NCBI GenBank assembly: GCA_035297265.1
Contig: DATGZH010000039.1
Location: forward strand, 1 to 64,000
Origin: DATGZH01 sp035297265
GTDB taxonomy: Bacteria; Actinomycetota; Acidimicrobiia; Acidimicrobiales; RAAP-2
Direction of reading: 5' to 3'
Length of the DNA: 64,000 nt
In this document: positions 40,994 through 48,441 of the stretch, piece by piece
How the letters are laid out: every line of letters starts with the position of its first letter
Position numbering within the stretch: the stretch's first letter is position 1
Position numbers and translations under genes: made by a program
The notes under the pieces: model-generated
What the model saw: only the letters and a program-made list of their open reading frames with translations
Databases searched by the model: none
Told to the model about the DNA's origin: nothing

Positions 40994-41058
40994 GAGTACG
41001 CCGCCGACCTCCTCGAGGTCGCGGGCCGGCCCTTCGACGGTCCGGTCCGCACGACCGG

Positions 41059-41139
41059 TGCGGGCGAGAGGAGTCGAACCTCCACCCCCGAAGGGACCGG
41101 GTCCTAAACCCGGCGCGTCTACCGTTCCGCCACGCCCGC
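41059..41139 (-). tRNA. tRNA-Leu (anticodon UAG)
   Basis: The minus strand reads GCGGGCGTGGCGGAACGGT at the 5' end, an anticodon stem CCGGG/CCCGG around TTTAGGA (anticodon TAG), a long class-II variable arm closed by CCCTTCGGGGG, a T-arm with GGTTCGACTCC and the acceptor CGCCCGC plus A. CCA is not encoded. Confidence 0.97.
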
Positions 41140-41295
41140 AACCGTGCCCTCGGGCACCCGGCGAGTCTACGGCGGCCGCGACGCTGACCAGGGCGTCTGG
41201 CCCTCGGCTCCCACGTCGCCGGAAGGAGGCCGGACGCCGTCGTCGAGGGTGGGGGAGTGTCCCAGGGCCGGGGCCTCGCCAGGTAGCCTCGTTGG

Positions 41296-41904
41296 ATGGC
41301 TGAGAACCTCTCCCTCCCCCTCGTGATGGCCGCGTCGAACGGCCCGGATCCGACCATGGACATCTACCAGCGGCTGCTGAAGGAGCGCATCGTCTTCATC
41401 GGCAGCGCCATCGACCAGAACACCGCCAACCTGGTCTGTGCCCAGCTCCTGCTCCTCGAGGCCGAGGCCCAGGACCGCGACATCGCCCTCTACATCAACT
41501 CGCCCGGGGGCTCGGTCACCGACGGCCTGGCCATCTACGACACCATGCAGTACGTCCACTGCGACGTAAAGACGATCTGCGTGGGCCTGGCCGCCTCGAT
41601 GGGTCAGTTCCTCCTCTGCTCCGGGGCACCGGGCAAGCGCTACGCCCTCCCGCACTCCCGCATCCTCATGCACCAGCCGTCGGGGTCCATGCAGGGCCAG
41701 GCGGCCGACATCGCCATCCAGGCCGAGCAGATCGTCTACCTCAAGCGGATGATGGCGGAGCGGATCGCCTTCCACACCGGCCAGCCGATCGAGAGGATCG
41801 AGGCGGACTCCGACCGGGACCGCTGGTTCACGGCCGAGGAGGCCCGGGACTACGGGTTCATCGACCAGGTCATCGACCACTCTGTCGCCCGGGTGGGAGG
41901 CTGA
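41296..41904 (+). CDS. clpP: ATP-dependent Clp protease proteolytic subunit
   Basis: A 202-residue ClpP. The catalytic triad is Ser101 in GLAASMGQ, His126 in RILMHQPSG and an Asp in DSDRDRWF. It assembles into a 14-mer working with ClpX or ClpC ATPases. No clpX or second clpP lies next to it, so this may be an additional isoform. It ends two bases before the ABC permease gene, which is odd for housekeeping clpP and may place the two on one transcript. Confidence 0.96.
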   Translation: MAENLSLPLVMAASNGPDPTMDIYQRLLKERIVFIGSAIDQNTANLVCAQLLLLEAEAQDRDIALYINSPGGSVTDGLAIYDTMQYVHCDVKTICVGLAASMGQFLLCSGAPGKRYALPHSRILMHQPSGSMQGQAADIAIQAEQIVYLKRMMAERIAFHTGQPIERIEADSDRDRWFTAEEARDYGFIDQVIDHSVARVGG

Positions 41905-41906
41905 GC

Positions 41907-42926
41907 GTGGTCCTCGAGGTGCCGGGCCCCGTGCCCGGGCCGAGCGACGTCAACCAGACCGAGCAGGAGAACGGGTCGCCCACCGAGCTCACCTTCGGTT
42001 CCCCCTGGCCCGACGGGAACGGCGCCGCCAAGGTCACGCGGACGGTCTCGGCGAATGTCGGCCTGTGGCGGCGGGTCGTCGCCGTCTGGCGCTCCCGGGA
42101 GCTGTTGGCCAACCTCGTCCGCACCGAGATCAAGGTCAAGTACAAGAACTCGGTCCTGGGGATCATGTGGTCGATGGTGGCGCCGGCGATGACGCTCATC
42201 ATCTTCACGATCGTCTTCAGCTTCCTGCTCAAAAACGGCATCCCGCACTTCGTGATCTTCCTGTTCTCGGGCCTCCTCCTCTGGAACTTCTTCCAGACAG
42301 CCGTCCAGACGGGCACCGGCACGATCGTGAACAACTCGGGCCTGGTGAAGAAGGTGTCGTTCCCCCGGGAGATCCTGGCCCTGGCGTCGGTCGGCACGGC
42401 CTCGGTGTTCTTCTTCTTCCAGGCCATCGTGATGGTGATCTTCCTGTTCCTCGTGCCGAACGCGCCGGACTACTCGCTCATCCCTCTTGTCTTCCTCGCC
42501 CTCCTCGCTGGGGCCGTCTGGGCGGCGGCGCTCGCCGTGTTCCTCTCGGCGGTGAACGTCTACCTCCGCGACACCCAGCACCTCGTCGAGGTGCTGCTCA
42601 CGGCGTGGTTCTGGGCCTGCCCGATCGTGTACGCGTACCAGCGGACGGTGGCCAAGTCGTCAAAGCTGCACCAGTGGCACCTGACCTGGATCTACTTCCT
42701 CAACCCGCTCACCCCGCTCGTCATGACCTTCCAGCGGGTGCTCTACAACATCCCGGTCGGCCGGCTCACGGTGAAGCCCTACCAAGTGGCCCGCTTCCTC
42801 CCTCCTTGGAGCGGCAGCACCTACCTGGTGGCTGACCTCGCGGTGCTCGGCATCGGGCTGGTGCTGTTCGTGCTGGCGCTCGTCGTCTTCGGCCGGCTCG
42901 AAGGGAACTTCGCCGAGGAGCTCTGA
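41907..42926 (+). CDS. ABC-2 type permease of polysaccharide exporter (Wzm-like)
   Basis: A 339-residue membrane protein with an acidic cytoplasmic N-terminus of about 60 residues, then the ABC-2 pattern ELLANLVRTEIKVKYKNSVLGIMWSMVAPA and six membrane helices (MTLIIFTIVFSFLL, FVIFLFSGLLLWNFF, FFFQAIVMVIFLFLV, LAVFLSAVNVYLRD). It should form the channel for a lipid-linked glycan with the ATPase encoded seven bases downstream. It starts at GTG 41907. Confidence 0.94.
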   Translation: MVLEVPGPVPGPSDVNQTEQENGSPTELTFGSPWPDGNGAAKVTRTVSANVGLWRRVVAVWRSRELLANLVRTEIKVKYKNSVLGIMWSMVAPAMTLIIFTIVFSFLLKNGIPHFVIFLFSGLLLWNFFQTAVQTGTGTIVNNSGLVKKVSFPREILALASVGTASVFFFFQAIVMVIFLFLVPNAPDYSLIPLVFLALLAGAVWAAALAVFLSAVNVYLRDTQHLVEVLLTAWFWACPIVYAYQRTVAKSSKLHQWHLTWIYFLNPLTPLVMTFQRVLYNIPVGRLTVKPYQVARFLPPWSGSTYLVADLAVLGIGLVLFVLALVVFGRLEGNFAEEL

Positions 42927-42933
42927 TCACAAG

Positions 42934-44235
42934 ATGAGCACCACGGCGGTCGACGTCCGGGACGTCTCCAAGCGCTTCCAGCTGGCCAAGGAGCGGTACA
43001 CCTCGCTCAAGGAGCGGGTGATCCACGGTGGCCGGGTGAAGCGCGAGGACCTCTGGGCGCTGCGCGACGTGAACTTCACGGTGGCCGAGGGGGAGACCGT
43101 GGGCATCCTCGGGCGCAACGGCTCGGGCAAGTCGACGCTGCTCAAGTGCATCTGCGGCGTGCTCCAACCCACGTCGGGCGAGGTGATCGTCCGAGGCAAC
43201 CTGGCCGGCCTCCTCGAGCTCGGCGCCGGCTTCCAGCAGGAGCTCTCGGGCCGGGACAACATCTACCTCAACGGCTCGATGCTCGGGATGTCCAAGCGCG
43301 ACGTGGACAAGATCTTCGACGAGATCGTGGCCTTCGCCGAGCTCGAGCAGTTCATCGACCACCAGGTCAAGTTCTATTCCTCCGGCATGTACGTCCGGCT
43401 CGGCTTCGCCGTGGCCGTGAACATGGACCCCCATGTCCTCGTGATCGACGAGGTCCTTTCCGTCGGTGACGAGCGGTTCCAGCGCAAGTGCATGGAGCGG
43501 ATCAAGACCTTTCAGGAGGAGGGTCGGACGATCCTCTTCGTGACCCATTCGCCCGACCAGGTGCGGAGCATCTGCGACCGGGCGGTCGTGCTCGACGAAG
43601 GCCATCTCGTGGCCGAGGGCCCGCCGGGGGAGGCCGTGCGCATCTTCCGTGAGCACCTCCTCGAGGCCTCCGACGTGCTCAACCAGGGGTCGGTCGGCCA
43701 GACGCCGGCCGTCTCGGAGGAGGCGGTGGCCGACGAGGCTGCGGCGAGGTCGTTCGTCCAAGAAGGGCTCCGCCCGGTGCGCTTCACCGACGTCCGCGTC
43801 TACTACCCCGGGATGGAGGAGCGCCCCTATCTCCTCACCGGCGACGCCCTCCACATCCGCCTCCACTTCAACGCCACCACGGTGACCAAGGGCGTCGTGT
43901 TCGTGCTGGAGCTGCGGGACACCGGCGGCAACTGCATCCTGCGCACCGACACCGACATCTTGGGCCAGCAGATCGACGTGCCCGAGGGCACCGGGGCCAT
44001 CGAGTTCCGGTTCGCGACGTTCCCGTTCCTCGACGGCGCCTACGAGGTGCACGCCGGCATCCAGAGCCGCCTCGGCGGCGTGGTGTTCGACTGGCGGGAG
44101 CCGGCGGCCAGCTTCGAAGTCATGCACCCCGGCCGCTCGACGGGCATCGTCGACCTGCCGGTGCAGGCCCTCATGGTCGAGGGGCCGATGGCCGAGGTGG
44201 CCGCCGGCGTGTCCCAGACGGTGGTGCCGTCGTGA
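42934..44235 (+). CDS. ABC ATPase of polysaccharide exporter with C-terminal Wzt-like domain
   Basis: A 433-residue protein. Residues 1-250 are the nucleotide-binding domain: Walker A GRNGSGKST at 60-68, an ABC signature variant YSSGMYVRLGFAVAV, Walker B VLVIDEVLSVGD and the H-loop LFVTHS. Residues about 285-420 form a beta-sandwich like the glycan-binding C-domain of Wzt (VRFTDVRVYYPG, LHIRLHFNATT, FLDGAYEVHAGIQS). That domain reads the end of the finished polymer. Its stop overlaps the next gene by four bases. Confidence 0.94.
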   Translation: MSTTAVDVRDVSKRFQLAKERYTSLKERVIHGGRVKREDLWALRDVNFTVAEGETVGILGRNGSGKSTLLKCICGVLQPTSGEVIVRGNLAGLLELGAGFQQELSGRDNIYLNGSMLGMSKRDVDKIFDEIVAFAELEQFIDHQVKFYSSGMYVRLGFAVAVNMDPHVLVIDEVLSVGDERFQRKCMERIKTFQEEGRTILFVTHSPDQVRSICDRAVVLDEGHLVAEGPPGEAVRIFREHLLEASDVLNQGSVGQTPAVSEEAVADEAAARSFVQEGLRPVRFTDVRVYYPGMEERPYLLTGDALHIRLHFNATTVTKGVVFVLELRDTGGNCILRTDTDILGQQIDVPEGTGAIEFRFATFPFLDGAYEVHAGIQSRLGGVVFDWREPAASFEVMHPGRSTGIVDLPVQALMVEGPMAEVAAGVSQTVVPS

Positions 44236-45218
44236 CGACCGGCTCCGAGGACGACGCCGCCTACCTCGAGCGCGTGCTCGCCGAGATCGACGACGAGGTC
44301 CGCCAGCGGCGGGCCGCCGGCGACCTGCCGGTCCGCCTGGAGCGGGAGCTCGACGAGTTGTTCTTGGAGTACTCGCCGGTGGCCGGGCGAGGCGGCGGGC
44401 TGGCCGAGCAGCTGCGCATGGTCGACGCCGCGGCCTTCATCGACCCGGTGGTCCCCGTCGAGTCGACGAAGTCCGGCGGGGCGGCGGTCAAAAAGACCCT
44501 CCGCTCGCTCTCCATGTGGTACGTGGGCTACGTCACGGGCCAGGTGAGCCAGTTCGCCTCGGCGGTGAGCAAGACGCTCCATCTCCTGGACGAGCAGGTG
44601 CGGGCGCTCTCGGCCCAGCTCGACTCCCAGCACGTCGTCCCGGCCGAGATCGTCGAGCTCCCCGCGGTCCATGCGCCCGACGCCTGGTGGGTGAAGGAGG
44701 TCGTGACGGCGTTCGGCACCGTCGAGGGCCGGGTGCTCCACGCGGCGGCCGGCTCGGGCTGGCTCGTCGGGGCGCTCGTCGACGGGGGCGTCGACGCCTA
44801 TGGCGTGGAGCCCCGACCGGGCCTCGTCGGGGAGGCGGAGTTCGGGTCGCTCGACCTGCGCGAAGAGGGCATCCTCGCTCACCTGCGGGCGGTGGAGCCC
44901 GCCGCCCTCGGCGGTGTGGTGCTCTCCGGCGTGGTCGACGGCATGTCCCACGGCGAGCGTGAGCAGCTCCTCGACCTCGTGGTCGAGGCCCTCCCGCCGG
45001 GCGGCGTCCTGGCCGTCCACTCGCTCTCGGGCGCCGCCTGGGAGGCACCCGACGCCCCGCCCGAGGCCGACCTGTCGACCGGCCATCCGCTGCGTCCGGC
45101 CACGTGGGTGCACCTGCTCGGGCGCATGGGCGGCACCGCCCGGGTGGCCGAGGGGCCGACGGGGCTCGACTACCTGGTCGTGGCCACCCTCGGCGACTCG
45201 GTACCGCCCCCGAGGTGA
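44232..45218 (+). CDS. methyltransferase-like protein with degenerate SAM motif
   Basis: A 328-residue protein. The first 150 residues are helical, with a possible coiled coil (QVSQFASAVSKTLHLLDEQVRALSAQLD). The C-terminal part looks like a class I methyltransferase, but motif I reads VLHAAAGSGWLVGAL in place of VLDxGxGxG. VLSGVVDGMSHGEREQLL and LPPGGVLAVHSLS fit later strands. A paralogue lies at 53406. Both sit directly before a glycosyltransferase. SAM binding is doubtful. Confidence 0.75.
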   Translation: MTTGSEDDAAYLERVLAEIDDEVRQRRAAGDLPVRLERELDELFLEYSPVAGRGGGLAEQLRMVDAAAFIDPVVPVESTKSGGAAVKKTLRSLSMWYVGYVTGQVSQFASAVSKTLHLLDEQVRALSAQLDSQHVVPAEIVELPAVHAPDAWWVKEVVTAFGTVEGRVLHAAAGSGWLVGALVDGGVDAYGVEPRPGLVGEAEFGSLDLREEGILAHLRAVEPAALGGVVLSGVVDGMSHGEREQLLDLVVEALPPGGVLAVHSLSGAAWEAPDAPPEADLSTGHPLRPATWVHLLGRMGGTARVAEGPTGLDYLVVATLGDSVPPPR

Positions 45219-46330
45219 CCGAACCTGCCGCGCCGGGCCCCGGCCCGAGGCCGCGGGCCGTCCACCAGTTCGTCCCGGCCCTGATCCCGCGCGACGCCAC
45301 GGGCAGCCACACGCTCCTCCTGCGTGAGGCCTTGCGGGCGGCCGGCTGGCGCTCGGAGATCTTCGCCGAGGCCACCCACGACGAGCTCCTCGACGAGTCG
45401 ATCCCTGTCGAGGACTACGACCAGCACGCCGCGCCCGGCGACGTGCTCGTCTACCAGTTCTCCACGAGCTCGGTCGTGGCCGAGGTCCTGGCGGCTCGGA
45501 GCGAGCCCCTCATCCTCGACTACCACAACGTCACCGGACCGGAGCACTACGAGGGCTGGGAGCCGGCCACCGCCCGGCGGGCGGCGGCCGCGCAGCAGCA
45601 GCTGCGGCTCCTCGCCCCGCGAGCGGTCCTCGGGCTGGCCGACAGCGCCTTCAACGAGCGGGACCTCGTGGCCGCTGGCTGTCGCCGCACGGCCGTGGTC
45701 CCGGTGCTCGTCGACCTCGACCGCCTCGCCGACCCCGACCCGAGGGTGGCCCGACGCCTGGCCGCGAGGAAGGCCGAGGGCGGGAGCGACTGGCTCTTCG
45801 TCGGCCGCCTCGTGCCGAGCAAGGCCCAGCACCAGTTGGTGAAGGCCCTCTGGGCTCACCACCGCCTCTACGGGCCGACCGCCCGGCTCCACCTGGTCGG
45901 CTCGGCCCCGAGCGGCCGCTACCTGGCCGCGCTGCGCTCGTTCGTCGTCGACCTCGGACTGGAGGCTGCGGTGCGCATCACCGGTGAGGTGAGCGACGCC
46001 GCCCTCGCCGCCTACTACGCCGCGGCCGACGTCTACGTCTCGCTCTCGGTCCACGAGGGCTTCGGGGTGCCGCTCCTCGAAGCCATGCGCTCGGGCGTGC
46101 CGGTGGTGGCCCTCGCCACCGGGGGCCTGCCCTCGACCGCCGGGACCGCCGCCCTCCTGCTCGCCGACGACGAGCCGTCCCGGGTGGCCGCGGCGGTCGA
46201 GCGGGTGCTCACCGACCAGTCGCTTCGCGAGCACCTGGTGGCCGCGGGGCGCGAGCGCATCTCGGCCCTCTCCCTCGAGGAGAGCGGCCGGATAGCGGTG
46301 GCCGCCGTGGCGTCGGTGGTCGGCCCGTGA
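45215..46330 (+). CDS. GT4-type glycosyltransferase
   Basis: A 371-residue GT-B enzyme. The N-terminus reads VHQFVPALIPRDATGSHTLLLREAL; the C-terminal nucleotide-sugar domain has WLFVGRLVPSKAQHQLVKAL and the E-x7-E motif VHEGFGVPLLEAM. It shares the opening pattern and LDYHN segment with the proteins at 54445 and 55513. It starts at GTG 45215, overlapping the previous stop by four bases. Confidence 0.93.
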   Translation: MTEPAAPGPGPRPRAVHQFVPALIPRDATGSHTLLLREALRAAGWRSEIFAEATHDELLDESIPVEDYDQHAAPGDVLVYQFSTSSVVAEVLAARSEPLILDYHNVTGPEHYEGWEPATARRAAAAQQQLRLLAPRAVLGLADSAFNERDLVAAGCRRTAVVPVLVDLDRLADPDPRVARRLAARKAEGGSDWLFVGRLVPSKAQHQLVKALWAHHRLYGPTARLHLVGSAPSGRYLAALRSFVVDLGLEAAVRITGEVSDAALAAYYAAADVYVSLSVHEGFGVPLLEAMRSGVPVVALATGGLPSTAGTAALLLADDEPSRVAAAVERVLTDQSLREHLVAAGRERISALSLEESGRIAVAAVASVVGP

Positions 46331-47529
46331 GGGTGGCCTTCGTCACCCCTCGCTACGGCCCCCAGGTGATGGGCGGGGCCGAGACCGGTGCCCGCCAGCT
46401 GGCCGAGCACCTGGTGGCCGACTGCGGCGTCGCGGCCGAGGTGTTCACGACCTGCGCCCTCGACCACGTCACGTGGGACGACGTGCTGGCGCCCGGCGAC
46501 GAGATGATGGCCGGGGTCCTCGTGCACCGGTTCACCTCCGCCGCCGGGCGCGACCCCGACTTCTACGGTCTCGACACCAGGGTGCGGGTGGCCCCGCGCG
46601 ACACCACCCGCGACCAGGCCAAGCGTTGGGTGGAGCTGAACGGCCCGGTCACCATCTCCCTCGTCGAGGCGCTGGCCGACAGCGGGGTCGACGTGGCCGC
46701 CTTCTACCCCTACCTCTACTACCCGGCGGTGGCCGGCATCGGGAAGGTGCCGATGCCGGGCGTGCTGCACCCGGCGGCCCACGACGAGCCCGCGCTCTAC
46801 CTGCCGATCTTCCGCGGCACGTACGTCAACGCCGACGCCCTCGTGTACCACACGGTGGCCGAGCGCCGGTTGGTCCAGCGCGTCCACCCGGTCGCCCACC
46901 TGCCCCAGATGGTCCTCGGGCTCGGCGTGGGTCCCGACGTGGGGACGGGACGGCCGGGGGGCGAGCTCCTCGGCCTCGGGGACCGGCCCTACCTCGTGAG
47001 CGTCGGCCGGGTGGACGACCACAAGGGCTCCTCGATGCTGGCCGCCTTCTTCCGCACCTACAAGGAGCGCCACCCCGGACCGCTGGCCCTCGCCCTCGTC
47101 GGCCCGGTGTCGACGAAGAAGATCCCGCCCGACCCCGACATCGTCGTCCCCGGACCGGTCGACGAGGCCGACAAGTGGGACATCGTGCGCAGCGCGGTGG
47201 TGTCGGTCTCGCCGTCGGCCCTCGAGTCCTTCTCCCTCGTCGTGCTGGAGGCGTGGTCGGCCGGGGTGCCGGTCATGGTGAACGCCACGTGCGCCCCCAC
47301 CCGCGAGCACTGCGAGCGCTCCGGCGGGGGCCTCTGGTTCGGCTCCTACCGGGAGTTCGAGGCGGCACTCGACCACCTGCTGGCCGACGCCGCGCTGCGG
47401 GCCTCGCTCGCCGCCCGAGGACGCGAGTACGTCGAGCGCCACTACCACTGGCCCGAGCTCATCACCCGCTACGCCCGTTTCCTCGACCGGGTCACCGAGC
47501 GGGGTCGCGGGCTGACCGGCGTCCTCTGA
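46327..47529 (+). CDS. GT4-type glycosyltransferase, separate subtype
   Basis: A 400-residue glycosyltransferase beginning VAFVTPRYGPQVMGGAETGARQLAEHL, the classic GT4 N-terminus. The C-terminal domain has YLVSVGRVDDHKGSSML and SPSALESFSLVVLEAW. It overlaps the preceding gene by four bases. It is only distantly related to the other three glycosyltransferases here. Confidence 0.94.
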   Translation: MRVAFVTPRYGPQVMGGAETGARQLAEHLVADCGVAAEVFTTCALDHVTWDDVLAPGDEMMAGVLVHRFTSAAGRDPDFYGLDTRVRVAPRDTTRDQAKRWVELNGPVTISLVEALADSGVDVAAFYPYLYYPAVAGIGKVPMPGVLHPAAHDEPALYLPIFRGTYVNADALVYHTVAERRLVQRVHPVAHLPQMVLGLGVGPDVGTGRPGGELLGLGDRPYLVSVGRVDDHKGSSMLAAFFRTYKERHPGPLALALVGPVSTKKIPPDPDIVVPGPVDEADKWDIVRSAVVSVSPSALESFSLVVLEAWSAGVPVMVNATCAPTREHCERSGGGLWFGSYREFEAALDHLLADAALRASLAARGREYVERHYHWPELITRYARFLDRVTERGRGLTGVL

Positions 47530-47577
47530 ACAGGGCCTGAGAGTGCGACCGGGTGGCCACAAGTAGTCTCCGGACCC

Positions 47578-48417
47578 GTGGCCGCAGCCAGAGACCTCCA
47601 GGCCGAGGCCGACCAGATCCTCTGGTTCCACTCGATCGACCTCGGCCACGGGGTGCGGACCAAGGGCTTGTCCGAACTGGCGCTCTCCGAGGACCAGCTG
47701 CCCTCCATGGCCGGTCGCACCGTGCTCGACATCGGTGCGTGGGACGGCTACTACTCCTTCCTCGCCGAGCGCCAGGGGGCCACCCGGGTGGTGGCCCTCG
47801 ACCACTACGCCTGGGGCGTGGACTTCGTGGCCCGCGGCGCCTACTGGCAGCGCTGCATCGAAGAGGGCGTCCTCCCGGACCAGTCGAAGGACACTACGGA
47901 GTTCTGGCGCCCCGACCTCCCGGGTCGCCGGGGCTTCGAGTTCGCCCACCGGGTGCTCGAGAGCAAGGTCGAGCCCGTGCTGGGGGACTTCATGACCTCG
48001 GACCTCGACGCCCTCGGCCCGTTCGACGTCGTCCTCTACCTCGGCGTGCTCTACCACATGAAAGAGCCGCTCAGCGCCATCGAGCGGGTGCGGAAGGTGA
48101 CCGGGTCGGTGGCCGCGATCGAGACCGAGGCCGTGCATTTCCAGCACATGGACCACGAGCCGCTGCTCCAGTTCCACGCTGGGAGCGACGTGCAGACCGA
48201 CTTCGGCAACTGGTTCGTGCCGACCATCGCCGCGCTGCGGGCCCTCTGCATCGCCGCCGGCTTCTCGAAGGTCGAGGTGGTCGAGGGGCCGCCCGCCGCG
48301 CCGCCGCCCGAGGAGCCGTCGCGGGCCTGGCGCCTGCGCAACCGCTCGGCCCCGCCACCCCCGCCACCCTCCGCGCCGACCTGTGCCTACCGGGCGGTCG
48401 TCCACGCCTACGTCTGA
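47578..48417 (+). CDS. class I methyltransferase (DUF1698/CmoB-like)
   Basis: A 279-residue protein from GTG 47578. QILWFHSIDLGHGVRTKG and the intact SAM motif VLDIGAWDGYYSFLAERQGA match the DUF1698 type. FDVVLYLGVLYHMKEPLSAIERV and IETEAVHFQHM continue the fold. Members in glycan clusters methylate sugars or capping groups; CmoB itself modifies tRNA. The cluster location favours a glycan role. The C-terminal 40 residues are Pro-rich. Confidence 0.88.
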   Translation: MAAARDLQAEADQILWFHSIDLGHGVRTKGLSELALSEDQLPSMAGRTVLDIGAWDGYYSFLAERQGATRVVALDHYAWGVDFVARGAYWQRCIEEGVLPDQSKDTTEFWRPDLPGRRGFEFAHRVLESKVEPVLGDFMTSDLDALGPFDVVLYLGVLYHMKEPLSAIERVRKVTGSVAAIETEAVHFQHMDHEPLLQFHAGSDVQTDFGNWFVPTIAALRALCIAAGFSKVEVVEGPPAAPPPEEPSRAWRLRNRSAPPPPPPSAPTCAYRAVVHAYV

Positions 48418-48419
48418 GC

Positions 48420-48440
48420 GGCGGCCCCCCTCGGGCCGCC
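48420..48440. terminator. hairpin between convergent genes
   Basis: GGCGGCCC and GGGCCGCC pair around CCCTC, directly between the stops of the methyltransferase (plus) and the repeat protein (minus). No U-tract. Confidence 0.55.
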
Positions 48441-48441
48441 C

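Noticed and set aside
46033..48405. A 790-residue open frame on the minus strand
   Set aside because: It is antisense to two glycosyltransferases and a methyltransferase with intact motifs.
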